A model generated the notes under the pieces. That model was not told the DNA's origin, did no database searches, and saw nothing but the letters and a program-made list of their open reading frames with translations. From positions 1 to 64,000 of the forward strand of contig JAKSRE010000017.1 of NCBI GenBank assembly GCA_024403775.1: a stretch of DNA of 64,000 nt, in the 5' to 3' direction. The DNA comes from Clostridia bacterium. Its GTDB lineage: Bacteria; Bacillota; Clostridia; Saccharofermentanales; Saccharofermentanaceae. Of the stretch, positions 53,505 through 62,324 are shown piece by piece. Position numbers and translations under genes: made by a program. The number at the start of each line of letters is the position of its first letter. The first letter of the stretch is position 1.

Positions 53505-54166
53505 TGAGTTCTTTTGATTTTGAGGCTGTGATATTTGATATCGATGGAGTGATTCTTGATTCGATGAGCCTGTGGGAAGATTTGGGAGTCAGATATCTCA
53601 GATCTTTCGGAATTACTCCTGAGGAGGGCTTGAACGTTAAGCTTTTCGCGATGAGTATGGAGCAGGGAGCTGAATACCTATCTTCCAATTATAAGGAACT
53701 GGGTAAAAGTGCTTCAGAGCTTCTGGTGGAGCTTCGAGAACTTATCAGAAACTTCTATCTCGATGAGGTTCTGGCGAAGAATGGTGCGGCGGAATTTCTG
53801 GAGTATTTAAGCTCCAAAGAGATAAGAATCACTGCGGCAACTTCAAGTCCGCACGATTATGTCGAAGGTGCTCTTGGAAGACTTAATCTTCTAAAGCACT
53901 TTGAGAGAATATTTACTACTACCGAAGTGGGTGAGAGTAAACATTCTCCGCTCATATATAATCTGGCTTGTAGAAGCATGGATGCGACACCAGCCAGGAC
54001 TATAGTGTGTGAAGACTCGCTTTACGCACTTAAGACTGCTTCGAAGGCAGGATATATAACAATTGGAGTCTTTGATGCTTCAGGGGAGAAGAACCAGGAA
54101 GAACTTAAGACTTCAAGTAGTATTTATGTAAGAGATTTATCGGAGGCTATAAAGGCTCTGGCTTAA
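53504..54166 (+). CDS. HAD-superfamily phosphatase in the thiamine operon
   Basis: A 220-residue HAD hydrolase of the beta-phosphoglucomutase/phosphatase type. The nucleophile is in FDIDGVILDS near residue 11, motif II Ser/Thr in ATSSPHD near 113, and motif IV Asp in CEDSLYALKTA near 170. The start overlaps thiE by one base (TGATG), so it belongs to the thi operon. Inference: it may dephosphorylate thiamine monophosphate or another pathway intermediate. No thiL or thiN is seen here. Confidence 0.85.
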   Translation: MSSFDFEAVIFDIDGVILDSMSLWEDLGVRYLRSFGITPEEGLNVKLFAMSMEQGAEYLSSNYKELGKSASELLVELRELIRNFYLDEVLAKNGAAEFLEYLSSKEIRITAATSSPHDYVEGALGRLNLLKHFERIFTTTEVGESKHSPLIYNLACRSMDATPARTIVCEDSLYALKTASKAGYITIGVFDASGEKNQEELKTSSSIYVRDLSEAIKALA

Positions 54167-54241
54167 TAAATCTGGTAAAGAAGACTTAGGGCACGACTTT
54201 CTTGCTGCTATATAAAGTGAGAGTGCAAAAGAGGTAATCGA

Positions 54242-55057
54242 ATGTATAAAGCATTAACGATCGCGGGAAGCGATTCCAGCGGAGGCGCTGGTATTCAGGC
54301 AGACATTAAGACCATGATTACAAATGGTGTTTATGCCATGAGTTGTATTACAGCTCTGACCGCTCAGAATACAACGGGCGTATCAGGGATAATGAATGTG
54401 ACTCCTGAATTTCTTGCGTTGCAACTAGATAGTATTTTTACAGACATCTTTCCTGATGGTGTAAAAATCGGAATGGTATCGGATGCTGAACTGATTAAAG
54501 TTATTAGTTCAAAACTTCGTGAATATAAGGCGGTAAATATAGTTGTCGATCCCGTGATGGTCGCAACAAGTGGCGCGAGACTAATAAGCGAGAATGCTGT
54601 AGAAGTATTAAAGTCTGAATTATTTCCACTTGCGACTCTTCTGACTCCAAATATTCCAGAAGCAGAGGTTCTGACTGGATTAACAATTAAGACAGCTTCT
54701 GAGATGGAGGCTGCGGCAAGAGAGATTGCTGGGATATATAACTGCTCGGTTCTTATAAAGGGTGGTCATCAGATTAATGATGCAAATGATCTTTTATTTG
54801 ATGTTAAAGACCAAAAGACAACCTGGTTCAATGGCAGAAGAATAAATAATCCTAATACTCATGGAACTGGCTGCACTTTAAGTAGCGCGATCTGTTCTAA
54901 TCTTTCGAAGGGGTTCAACCTGGAGGAATCTGTTAGAAGATCCAAGGACTATATCTCAGGCGCACTTGAAGCCATGCTTGACCTTGGTAAAGGTAGTGGG
55001 CCGATGAATCACGGCTTTGCAATAGATAATAAATTTACAGTAGTAAAAGGAGAATAA
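54242..55057 (+). CDS. thiD: Hydroxymethylpyrimidine (phosphate) kinase
   Basis: A 271-residue ribokinase-fold enzyme that phosphorylates HMP and HMP-P to HMP-PP. Motifs: AGSDSSGGAGIQADIKT near residue 8, DPVMVATSGARL near 103, TPNIPEAEVLTG near 138, and the anion-hole sequence THGTGCTLSSAI near 208. It lies 75 bases after the HAD gene and three bases before thiC, under the TPP riboswitch. Confidence 0.95.
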   Translation: MYKALTIAGSDSSGGAGIQADIKTMITNGVYAMSCITALTAQNTTGVSGIMNVTPEFLALQLDSIFTDIFPDGVKIGMVSDAELIKVISSKLREYKAVNIVVDPVMVATSGARLISENAVEVLKSELFPLATLLTPNIPEAEVLTGLTIKTASEMEAAAREIAGIYNCSVLIKGGHQINDANDLLFDVKDQKTTWFNGRRINNPNTHGTGCTLSSAICSNLSKGFNLEESVRRSKDYISGALEAMLDLGKGSGPMNHGFAIDNKFTVVKGE

Positions 55058-55060
55058 ATT

Positions 55061-56368
55061 ATGGATTACACAACACAAATGGACGCTGCTCGTAAGGGCA
55101 TCGTAACACCAGAGATTGAGACAGTAGCAAAGAAAGAGAACATGGATGTAAATAAACTCATGCAGCTCGTTGCTGAAGGTAAGGTTGCAATCCCATGTAA
55201 TAAGCACCATAAGTGCATCAATCCAGAGGGCGTTGGTTCAATGCTCAAGACAAAGATCAACGTAAACCTTGGTGTATCAAGAGACTGCAAGGATTACGAT
55301 ATCGAGATGCAGAAGGTTATGAGTGCAGTAGAGCTCGGTGCCGAGGCAATCATGGATTTGTCAAGCCACGGCAATACTCAGCCATTCAGACAGAAACTCA
55401 CAAGCGAGTGCCCTGCAATGATTGGTACAGTTCCAGTATATGACAGTGTAATTCACTACCAGAGAGACCTCGCTACACTTACAGCTCAGGACTTCATCGA
55501 TGTAGTTAGACTTCATGCAGAAGATGGTGTTGACTTCGTAACACTTCACTGCGGAATTACAAGAAAGACAATCGAGCAGATTAAGAAGCATAAGCGTAAG
55601 ATGAATATCGTAAGCCGTGGTGGTTCACTTATCTTCGCTTGGATGAGCATGACAGGTAATGAGAATCCTTTCTATGAGTATTATGATGAGCTTCTTGAGA
55701 TCTGCGAAAAGCATGACGTAACCATCTCTCTCGGTGATGCATGCAGACCAGGATGTCTTGCAGATGCTACAGATGTTTGTCAGATTGAAGAGCTTGTTCG
55801 CCTTGGTGAACTTACAAAGCGTGCATGGGCACACAATGTTCAGGTAATGGTTGAAGGCCCAGGTCATGTACCACTAGATCAGGTTGCTGCTAATATGAAG
55901 GTTCAGCAGACTATCTGTATGGGTGCACCATTCTATGTTCTTGGACCTTTGGTTACAGATATCGCTCCAGGTTATGACCACATCACATCTGCTATCGGTG
56001 GTGCTGTTGCAGCAATGAACGGTGCAGCATTCCTTTGCTATGTTACACCTGCTGAGCACTTGGCTTTACCAAATGTTGATGATGTTCGTCAGGGTATTAT
56101 CGCTTCAAAGATTGCAGCTCATGCAGCTGATATCGCTAAGGGCGTTCCTGGCGCAAGAGATATTGATGACAAGATGGCTGATGCTCGTCGTAACCTTGAC
56201 TGGGATGCTCAGTATGCATGTGCTCTTGATCCAAAAACAGCAAAGGCAATTCGTGACGATCGTCTTCCAGAAGATGACCACTCAGATACATGTAGTATGT
56301 GTGGTAAGTTCTGCGCAGTTAGAAGCATGAATAAGGCATTGTCTGGTGAGTATATCGACATTTTGTAA
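55061..56368 (+). CDS. thiC: Phosphomethylpyrimidine synthase
   Basis: A 435-residue radical-SAM enzyme that rearranges aminoimidazole ribotide into HMP-phosphate. The C-terminal cluster motif [11 protein letters not shown] (residues near 414) holds the [4Fe-4S] cluster. Substrate motifs [10 protein letters not shown] near 187 and [10 protein letters not shown] near 266 are intact. Length matches the short anaerobic form without an N-terminal extension. AAAAGGAG precedes the start. It is the last gene of the thi operon; a terminator follows. Confidence 0.97.
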   Translation: MDYTTQMDAARKGIVTPEIETVAKKENMDVNKLMQLVAEGKVAIPCNKHHKCINPEGVGSMLKTKINVNLGVSRDCKDYDIEMQKVMSAVELGAEAIMDLSSHGNTQPFRQKLTSECPAMIGTVPVYDSVIHYQRDLATLTAQDFIDVVRLHAEDGVDFVTLHCGITRKTIEQIKKHKRKMNIVSRGGSLIFAWMSMTGNENPFYEYYDELLEICEKHDVTISLGDACRPGCLADATDVCQIEELVRLGELTKRAWAHNVQVMVEGPGHVPLDQVAANMKVQQTICMGAPFYVLGPLVTDIAPGYDHITSAIGGAVAAMNGAAFLCYVTPAEHLALPNVDDVRQGIIASKIAAHAADIAKGVPGARDIDDKMADARRNLDWDAQYACALDPKTAKAIRDDRLPEDDHSDTCSMCGKFCAVRSMNKALSGEYIDIL

Positions 56369-56398
56369 TTTAGAGATTAATAGTTAATTGAATAATAG

Positions 56399-56443
56399 TC
56401 ACCCAGCTTGTGGTTTTAAGCCGAAGCTGGGTGATTTTTTTGT
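56399..56443 (+). terminator. Terminator after thiC
   Basis: TCACCCAGCTT pairs with AAGCTGGGTGA, followed by seven T. Confidence 0.9.
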
Positions 56444-56491
56444 TGTCTTTGCTAAGAATAATATACCTCAAAAATGCCCTACTAATTCCAC

Positions 56492-56520
56492 TTGCAATAT
56501 ACCCCTCGGGGGTATATAAT
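56492..56520 (+). promoter_or_regulatory. Copper-responsive promoter with CsoR operator
   Basis: TTGCAA (56492-56497), 17-bp spacer, TATAAT (56515-56520). The spacer is TATACCCCTCGGGGGTATA (about 56498-56517), a near-perfect palindrome of the CsoR G-tract type. Repressor binding would block polymerase directly. Confidence 0.9.
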
Positions 56521-56574
56521 CACCTAGGATACTAACGAAGAAATTACTATAACATTGTTACAAAGGTAGTAAAT

Positions 56575-56907
56575 ATGGACGATAATCAGAATTCGGAATA
56601 TATGTGCCCTCATTGTTGTGAGAACTCAGGCAAACACAAAGATAGAACAGATAAAGAGTTTAAAGATCTCATGAATCGCCTCAAAAGAATTGAGGGGCAG
56701 GTCAGAGGGGTTGAAGGTATGCTTGAAGATGGAGCTTATTGTACTGATATCATTATCCAGGTTCAGGCTGTTACTTCTGCTCTCGATAGTTTTAGCAGAG
56801 TTCTTCTTGATAATCACATAAGAAGCTGTGTTGCCGATAATATTAGACAGGGTAATGATGAGATAATTGATGAACTGATTACTACAATTCGTAAGATGAC
56901 AAAGTAG
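56575..56907 (+). CDS. csoR: Copper-sensing repressor, CsoR family
   Basis: A 110-residue helical repressor. LKRIEGQVRGVEGML is the family core (about 36-50). The Cu(I) ligands Cys-His-Cys are visible: CTDII near 58, NHIRSC near 82-87. The N-terminus (CPHCCENSGKHK near residues 11-22) adds a Cys/His-rich extension not needed by the minimal fold. The gene starts 54 bases after the -10 and lies 14 bases before copA. It is expected to bind the palindrome in the promoter spacer and release it with Cu(I). Confidence 0.93.
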   Translation: MDDNQNSEYMCPHCCENSGKHKDRTDKEFKDLMNRLKRIEGQVRGVEGMLEDGAYCTDIIIQVQAVTSALDSFSRVLLDNHIRSCVADNIRQGNDEIIDELITTIRKMTK

Positions 56908-56921
56908 GGGCAGGGTAACTT

Positions 56922-59453
56922 ATGAAGACATTTAATGTAACTGGAATGAGTTGTGCTGCCTGCAGTGCAAGAATAGAGAAAGCGGTATCCAAAGTTGATG
57001 GCGTTACAGTTTGTTCTGTTAATTTACTTACAAATTCGATGAATGTTGAAGGTGATTTTAAAGTAGAAGATGTCATAAAGGCTGTAACGGATGCTGGTTA
57101 TGGTGCTTCTGTTAAGATCGATAAAAGCTCAGTTAATAAAAATTCTTCATCTTCTTCGGGTTTGACAGATGAAGATGAGTTTAAAGATACCGAGACTCCA
57201 AAGTTAGTTAAAAGACTTATCTGGTCACTTCTGTTTCTTATTCCACTAATGTATGAATCCATGGGCCATATGCTCTGGGGCTGGCCATTACCCAAGTTTT
57301 TACATAACAACCATATTGGAATGGGACTTTATGAATTAGTTTTAACTACTATCATCTGTATTATTAACCAGAAGTTTTTTATTAGTGGTTTTAAGGGACT
57401 AATAAAGAGAGCTCCTAATATGGATACACTTGTTGCTGTAGGAGCAAGTGCTGCTTATATTTTTAGTTTATATTCACTTTTTAAGACCAGCTATTTGATA
57501 ACGATTGATGGTATTGACAGTGCCACATCTTTAATGGATAGTTTGTATTTTGAATCAAGTGCTACGATTCTAACTCTGATAACTGTAGGTAAAACTCTTG
57601 AAGCCAGATCAAAGGGGAAGACAACAGATGCACTTAAGGGCTTGATCAAACTTAAACCAAAGACTGCAACTATTATTAAAGATGGTGTTGAGACAGAAGT
57701 ATCAGTAAAAGAAATAAGAATTGGTGACAAGTTTATCGTAAAACCAGGAAGCTCCATTCCAGTTGATGGTGTAATTATTGAAGGATTAACTTCAATAGAT
57801 GAATCAGCTTTAACAGGTGAGAGTATTCCAGTAGATAAGAGCATAAATGATGAAGTCTTTGAAGCAACAATTAATCAGGAAGGCTATGTAGTTTGTGAAG
57901 CAACAAGAATAGGTGAGGATACAGCTTTATCCAAGATAATAAAGATGGTAACTGATGCATCTTCAACAAAGGCTCCAATAGCTAAGATAGCAGATAAAGT
58001 ATCTGGTGTTTTTGTTCCAGTAGTATTAAGCCTGGCTCTTATTACATTAATTATCTGGCTTATTACAGGAAATGGCTTTGGCTTCTCACTTGAGCGAGCA
58101 ATATCTGTTCTTGTTATTTCATGTCCATGTGCATTAGGTCTGGCAACACCGGTAGCTATCATGGTTGGTAGTGGAGTTGGAGCAAGAAATGGAATACTTT
58201 TTAAAAATGCAGTAAGTCTTGAAGGAACTGGTAAGGTAAATACCGTTGTTCTTGATAAGACGGGAACAATAACAAAAGGTAAGCCAGAAGTTAAAGATAT
58301 CATTACTGTCGGAAATATTACTGATAGCGAACTATTAAGAATAGCCTATTCTGTAGAAAATAAAAGCGAACATCCTCTTGCAAAAGCCATTATAGACTAT
58401 GCATCTACTAATAAAATTACTCTTTCTGAAGTAAGTGATTTTAATGTGGAAATTGGTAATGGAATTACAGGTAAAATAGATGGCAAAGAGATTAAAGCAG
58501 GAAGCTTAGGGTTTATTTCAGAAATGGTAGCAATAGATCAGAATATAAAGATGAAAATCGATGAATTATCTGATCAGGGTAAGACTCCAGTTTTATTTAC
58601 AAGAGAGAATACCCTCATAGGAATTATTAGCATAGCTGATTCAATCAGAGAAGATAGTAAGGAAGCAATAAAGAGACTAAATGAACTCGAAATTGATGTT
58701 GTAATGCTGACTGGTGATAATAAAAGAACTGCTAATGCTATTGCAAAAGAAGCGGGAGTAACAACAGTCATATCAGACGTTCGTCCTGAGGGTAAGGCTA
58801 ATGCCATAAATGAACTTAAGCGTAATGGCAAAGTTATTATGGTAGGAGACGGAATTAATGATGCACCTGCGCTTATGAATGCTGATATAGGAATAGCAAT
58901 TGGTGCGGGCTCGGATATTGCAATTGATGCAGCAGATGTTGTTCTCATGAAGAACAGCCTCATAGACGTAGTAGAAGCAATTCGTATCAGCCGCAAAACA
59001 TTGATGAATATCTATCAGAATTTGTTCTGGGCATTCATCTATAATATTATTGGAATTCCACTTGCCATGGGCGTGTGGTATCCATTATTTGGATGGAAAT
59101 TAAATCCTATGTTTGGTGCTTTTGCAATGGGCTTATCCAGTTTTTGCGTTGTATCAAACAGCTTAAGACTTAATTTGTTCAAAAGACAGAGTGTTGATTT
59201 ACCAGAAGAGGTAAGACCTGCTGTTGCCAAAAATATACAAAAGGAGAATAGAACTATGGAAATTAAAGTAAAGGGAATGATGTGTGGTCACTGTGAGGCA
59301 CATGTAAAAAAAGCACTCGAGGCAGTTGATGGAATCACATGTGCTATTCCAAGCCACGAGACAGGCATCGTTAAAATTACATGCGACAAAGAAATCCCTT
59401 CAGATACTTTGAAGTCTGTTATCGAAGAAGCAGGTTATGAGTATATAGGTTAA
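56922..59453 (+). CDS. copA: Copper-exporting P1B-type ATPase with C-terminal CopZ-like domain
   Basis: An 843-residue membrane pump that exports Cu(I). N-terminal HMA domain (1-68; GMSCAACSAR). Eight membrane segments, of which the sixth carries SCPCALGLATP near residue 400. Actuator loop with TGES near 305, phosphorylation site DKTGTI near 446, and GDGINDAPA near 645. Residues 779-843 are a second HMA domain (GMMCGHCEAH) placed at the C-terminus, which is unusual. Directly before it lies AAAAGGAG and an in-frame ATG, so this part may also be made separately. It is co-transcribed with csoR. Confidence 0.95.
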   Translation: MKTFNVTGMSCAACSARIEKAVSKVDGVTVCSVNLLTNSMNVEGDFKVEDVIKAVTDAGYGASVKIDKSSVNKNSSSSSGLTDEDEFKDTETPKLVKRLIWSLLFLIPLMYESMGHMLWGWPLPKFLHNNHIGMGLYELVLTTIICIINQKFFISGFKGLIKRAPNMDTLVAVGASAAYIFSLYSLFKTSYLITIDGIDSATSLMDSLYFESSATILTLITVGKTLEARSKGKTTDALKGLIKLKPKTATIIKDGVETEVSVKEIRIGDKFIVKPGSSIPVDGVIIEGLTSIDESALTGESIPVDKSINDEVFEATINQEGYVVCEATRIGEDTALSKIIKMVTDASSTKAPIAKIADKVSGVFVPVVLSLALITLIIWLITGNGFGFSLERAISVLVISCPCALGLATPVAIMVGSGVGARNGILFKNAVSLEGTGKVNTVVLDKTGTITKGKPEVKDIITVGNITDSELLRIAYSVENKSEHPLAKAIIDYASTNKITLSEVSDFNVEIGNGITGKIDGKEIKAGSLGFISEMVAIDQNIKMKIDELSDQGKTPVLFTRENTLIGIISIADSIREDSKEAIKRLNELEIDVVMLTGDNKRTANAIAKEAGVTTVISDVRPEGKANAINELKRNGKVIMVGDGINDAPALMNADIGIAIGAGSDIAIDAADVVLMKNSLIDVVEAIRISRKTLMNIYQNLFWAFIYNIIGIPLAMGVWYPLFGWKLNPMFGAFAMGLSSFCVVSNSLRLNLFKRQSVDLPEEVRPAVAKNIQKENRTMEIKVKGMMCGHCEAHVKKALEAVDGITCAIPSHETGIVKITCDKEIPSDTLKSVIEEAGYEYIG
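59256..59453 (+). CDS. copZ: Candidate internal CopZ-like copper chaperone
   Basis: An in-frame ATG at 59256 inside copA is preceded by AAAAGGAGAA (about 59239-59248), a ribosome site as strong as those of real genes here, nine bases away. It would yield a 65-residue protein beginning MEIKVKGMMCGHCEAH, the size and motif of the free copper chaperone CopZ. Alternatively it is only a remnant of a former separate copZ gene fused by loss of the copA stop. Expression is inferred. Confidence 0.5.
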   Translation: MEIKVKGMMCGHCEAHVKKALEAVDGITCAIPSHETGIVKITCDKEIPSDTLKSVIEEAGYEYIG

Positions 59454-59596
59454 TTTTTTATATTCTTTTCGAGCATTATCTTCGAAAATGGGCACAAATG
59501 CTCTCATACTTCTACAAAAAGAATTACCGTTGTGATATAAAGTTACATGGTAAATAATGTGCTTTGCACAAAATAAAATATAAGAGGTATCTAGTA

Positions 59597-60706
59597 ATGT
59601 CTAAAAAGATATTAGTAATTAATCCAGGTTCAACTTCAACAAAGGTTAGCCTTTTTGAGGACGAGACTTCACTTTTCGAGAGAAATTTGTTCCATGACTC
59701 TTCAGTTCTTTTGAAGTTCAATCATGTAAATGAGCAGCTTCCATTCAGATCAGAGGTCATTTTGGATATGCTTAAGGAAGAGGGTTATGATCCTAACGAG
59801 ATCGATGCATTTGTTGGTCGTGGCGGTAGTGCCTGCACACAGACTGGCGGTGTAACTCATGTTGATGCTAAGCTCTTTGACGATACAGTTAAGGCAGTAG
59901 GTGGTTCAGAGCATCCAGCTAAGCTTGGTGTAATGATTGCATGGGAATTCTCACAGAAGTTTGGTAAGCCAGCATATACACTTAATCCAACAAACGTAGA
60001 TGAGTATTGTGATTACGCTCGTCTTACAGGTATCAAGGGCATCTATCGTGTATCTCACTCACATGTTCTTAATCAGAAGGCTGTTGCTGATTATCACTCA
60101 ACTAATGTTCTTAAGAAGAAGTATGAAGACTGTAACTACATCGTAGCACATATCGATGGTGGTATCACAGTAAGTGCTCATGATCACGGCCGTATGGTTG
60201 ATGGTAATATGGGTGCTGACGGTGAGGGTGCATTCACACCAACACGTATTGGTTCTGTACCAGTTCTTCAGCTTCTCGACTATATTGATGAGCACTCTAC
60301 AGCAGATGTTCGTCTCAAGTGTTCACGTGCTGGTGGCTTCGTTGATTTGTTCGGCACATCAAATGCTGATACAATCCACGATCTCGTAGATAAGGGTGAT
60401 CCTAAGGCAACACTTATCTGGAATACACTTATCTATCAGGTATGTAAGATGATTGGTGAGATGAGTGCAGTTCTCTGCGGTAATGTAGATGCAATTCTTC
60501 TTACAGGTGGTCTCTTAAGATTTAATGATGTATATGAGACAATCCAGAAGCGTTGTGGATTTATTGCACCTATCACATGTTATCCAGGTGAGATGGAGCA
60601 GGAAGCAATGGCTATCCCAGTTCTTCGTATTATGAATGGTGAGGGCGAGGCTCTTACATATTCAGGTAAGAATGTATGGAATGGCTTTGAAGGCATGGAT
60701 TTATAA
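59597..60706 (+). CDS. buk: Butyrate kinase-family acyl kinase
   Basis: A 369-residue ASKHA-fold kinase that forms ATP and butyrate from butyryl phosphate. NPGSTSTK near residue 8, VGRGGS near 75, HIDGGITVSAHDHGR near 185 and LTGGLLRFN near 305 fit the family. The ATG at 59597 follows AAGAGGT; an upstream in-frame ATG at 59564 has no ribosome site. It is slightly longer than typical Buk. It is coupled to a phosphate acetyltransferase 26 bases downstream rather than to ptb, so the natural acyl group is uncertain. Confidence 0.85.
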   Translation: MSKKILVINPGSTSTKVSLFEDETSLFERNLFHDSSVLLKFNHVNEQLPFRSEVILDMLKEEGYDPNEIDAFVGRGGSACTQTGGVTHVDAKLFDDTVKAVGGSEHPAKLGVMIAWEFSQKFGKPAYTLNPTNVDEYCDYARLTGIKGIYRVSHSHVLNQKAVADYHSTNVLKKKYEDCNYIVAHIDGGITVSAHDHGRMVDGNMGADGEGAFTPTRIGSVPVLQLLDYIDEHSTADVRLKCSRAGGFVDLFGTSNADTIHDLVDKGDPKATLIWNTLIYQVCKMIGEMSAVLCGNVDAILLTGGLLRFNDVYETIQKRCGFIAPITCYPGEMEQEAMAIPVLRIMNGEGEALTYSGKNVWNGFEGMDL

Positions 60707-60732
60707 TTTATTTCACATAGGGGGATATTACT

Positions 60733-61728
60733 ATGAGTATGATCGAGATGGTTAAGGCTAAGGCAAAGAGCTGTACCAAGAATATCGTTCTTCCAGAGGG
60801 TGATGAGGTACGTACAGTAGAAGCTGCTTCTATTATCAAGAAAGAGGGACTTGCAAATCCAATTCTTATTGGTAATCCAGATAAAATCGCTGCTGTAGCT
60901 AAGGAGATTAATGTTGATATTACTGGTATTGAGATTCAGGATCCTGAGACAGATTCAAAGGCTGAGCGCTATGCAAATGAGCTTTATGAGCTTCGTAAGG
61001 CTAAGGGCGTAGATGAAGCGAAAGCAAAAGAAATGATCAAGGACCCAATGTACTACGGTATCATGATGGTTAAGCTTGAGGAGGCTGATGGTCTCGTATC
61101 AGGTGCAGTTCATACAACAGGTGACATGCTCCGTCCAGCTCTCCAGATTATTAAGACAAAGCCAGAGATGAAGCTCGTATCATCAAGCTTCCTTATGGAT
61201 TGTCCAAATAAGGAATTAGGTGAGAATGGTCTTCTCGTTTACGCTGACTGCGTAGTTAATCCTTGTCCAACAGCTGAAGAACTCGCATATATTGCAGTTG
61301 CATCAGCTGAGACAGCTCGTGTTCTCTGCGGCTTTGATGAGCCACGTGTAGCAATGCTTTCATTCTCAACAAAGGGAAGTGCTAAGCATGATCTCGTATC
61401 TAAGGTTCAGGAGGCAGTTGAGATTGCTCACAATATTGCACCAGACCTTCTCCTCGATGGTGAGATGCAGTTCGATGCAGCATTGGTTCCAAAGATTGGT
61501 GCAAGCAAGGCAAAGGGTTCACCAGTAGCTGGTCGTGCTAATGTCCTCGTATTCCCAGATCTCCAGGCTGGTAACATTGGTTATAAGATTACTGAGCGTA
61601 TCGGTGGTGCTGACTGCTTCGCAGTTCTCCAGGGCTTGAAGAAGCCATGTAACGACCTCTCACGTGGTTGTTCTGTAGACGATATCGTTAATACAGTAGC
61701 AATGACAGCAGTTCAGGCACAGGGTTAA
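60733..61728 (+). CDS. pta: Phosphate acetyltransferase
   Basis: A 331-residue enzyme interchanging acetyl-CoA and acetyl phosphate. Length and motifs ([11 protein letters not shown] near residue 18, [18 protein letters not shown] near 115, [13 protein letters not shown] near 212, [18 protein letters not shown] near 270) match Pta rather than phosphate butyryltransferase. GGGGGAT precedes the start. No acetate kinase follows in this window; the upstream partner is a butyrate-kinase-family protein. The two together could give acyl phosphate-driven ATP synthesis. Confidence 0.92.
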   Translation: MSMIEMVKAKAKSCTKNIVLPEGDEVRTVEAASIIKKEGLANPILIGNPDKIAAVAKEINVDITGIEIQDPETDSKAERYANELYELRKAKGVDEAKAKEMIKDPMYYGIMMVKLEEADGLVSGAVHTTGDMLRPALQIIKTKPEMKLVSSSFLMDCPNKELGENGLLVYADCVVNPCPTAEELAYIAVASAETARVLCGFDEPRVAMLSFSTKGSAKHDLVSKVQEAVEIAHNIAPDLLLDGEMQFDAALVPKIGASKAKGSPVAGRANVLVFPDLQAGNIGYKITERIGGADCFAVLQGLKKPCNDLSRGCSVDDIVNTVAMTAVQAQG

Positions 61729-61734
61729 TGACAT

Positions 61735-62202
61735 ATGGATATAAGAGTAGCTCGCGAAGAAGATATTGATGGAATTCTAAATCTTCTTCTTCAGGTAAAT
61801 CAGGTTCATGCAGATGGTCGTCCAGACCTCTTCAAAAGTGGTGGTACCAAGTATAATCACGAGAATCTCGCGATTAAGCTTCAAGAACCAAATGAGAGAA
61901 TCTTCGTCGCTGTAGAAGATGGTCAAGTTCTTGGTTATTCCTTTGTAGTAATGGAGGAGGATCCAGAGACCATTAACACATATGCACATCGCACACTCTA
62001 TATTGATGATTTGTGTGTTGACGAGGTTCAGCGTGGAAAGCACATAGGAACAAGTCTTTTTGCTGAGGTTAAAAAGTATGCTTCATCGATTGATGCATAT
62101 CGTGTAACTTTAAGAGTGTGGGAATGTAATCCTACCGCTCGTAAGTTCTATGATTCGCTTGACATGAAACCGCTTTACACTGAGATGGAATATATTTTAT
62201 GA
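61735..62202 (+). CDS. GNAT-family N-acetyltransferase
   Basis: A 155-residue acetyl-CoA-dependent acyltransferase. The acetyl-CoA loop lies at VDEVQRGKHIGTSLF near residue 97-111 (R/Q-x-x-G-x-G/A variant), with ALRVWECNPTARKFYDSL-like tail RVWECNPTARKFYDSLDM near 125-142 typical of GNAT. It starts six bases after pta and shares its transcript. The substrate is unknown; an RNA or protein amine is possible. A strong terminator follows. Confidence 0.85.
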   Translation: MDIRVAREEDIDGILNLLLQVNQVHADGRPDLFKSGGTKYNHENLAIKLQEPNERIFVAVEDGQVLGYSFVVMEEDPETINTYAHRTLYIDDLCVDEVQRGKHIGTSLFAEVKKYASSIDAYRVTLRVWECNPTARKFYDSLDMKPLYTEMEYIL

Positions 62203-62210
62203 TTTCAATA

Positions 62211-62252
62211 ACAGCCGCTGAAGTTAGAATGGCTTCAGCGGCTGTTTTTTTG
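62211..62252 (+). terminator. Terminator after the GNAT gene
   Basis: AGCCGCTGAAG pairs with CTTCAGCGGCT, followed by seven T. The 65-bp repeat begins eight bases later. Confidence 0.92.
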
Positions 62253-62259
62253 TTTTATG

Positions 62260-62324
62260 TGTGTCTATATTTTGGACATTTTGTTCTATGTACATCGACA
62301 CAAAGCAGGGTTTACATAGACACG
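62260..62324. repeat. 65-bp inverted-repeat element overlapping a gene end
   Basis: Starts TGTGTCTATA and ends CATAGACACG, with the internal CTATGTACATCGACACAAAG segment. On the - strand the element supplies the last codons and the stop codon of the hydrolase gene. Confidence 0.9.
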
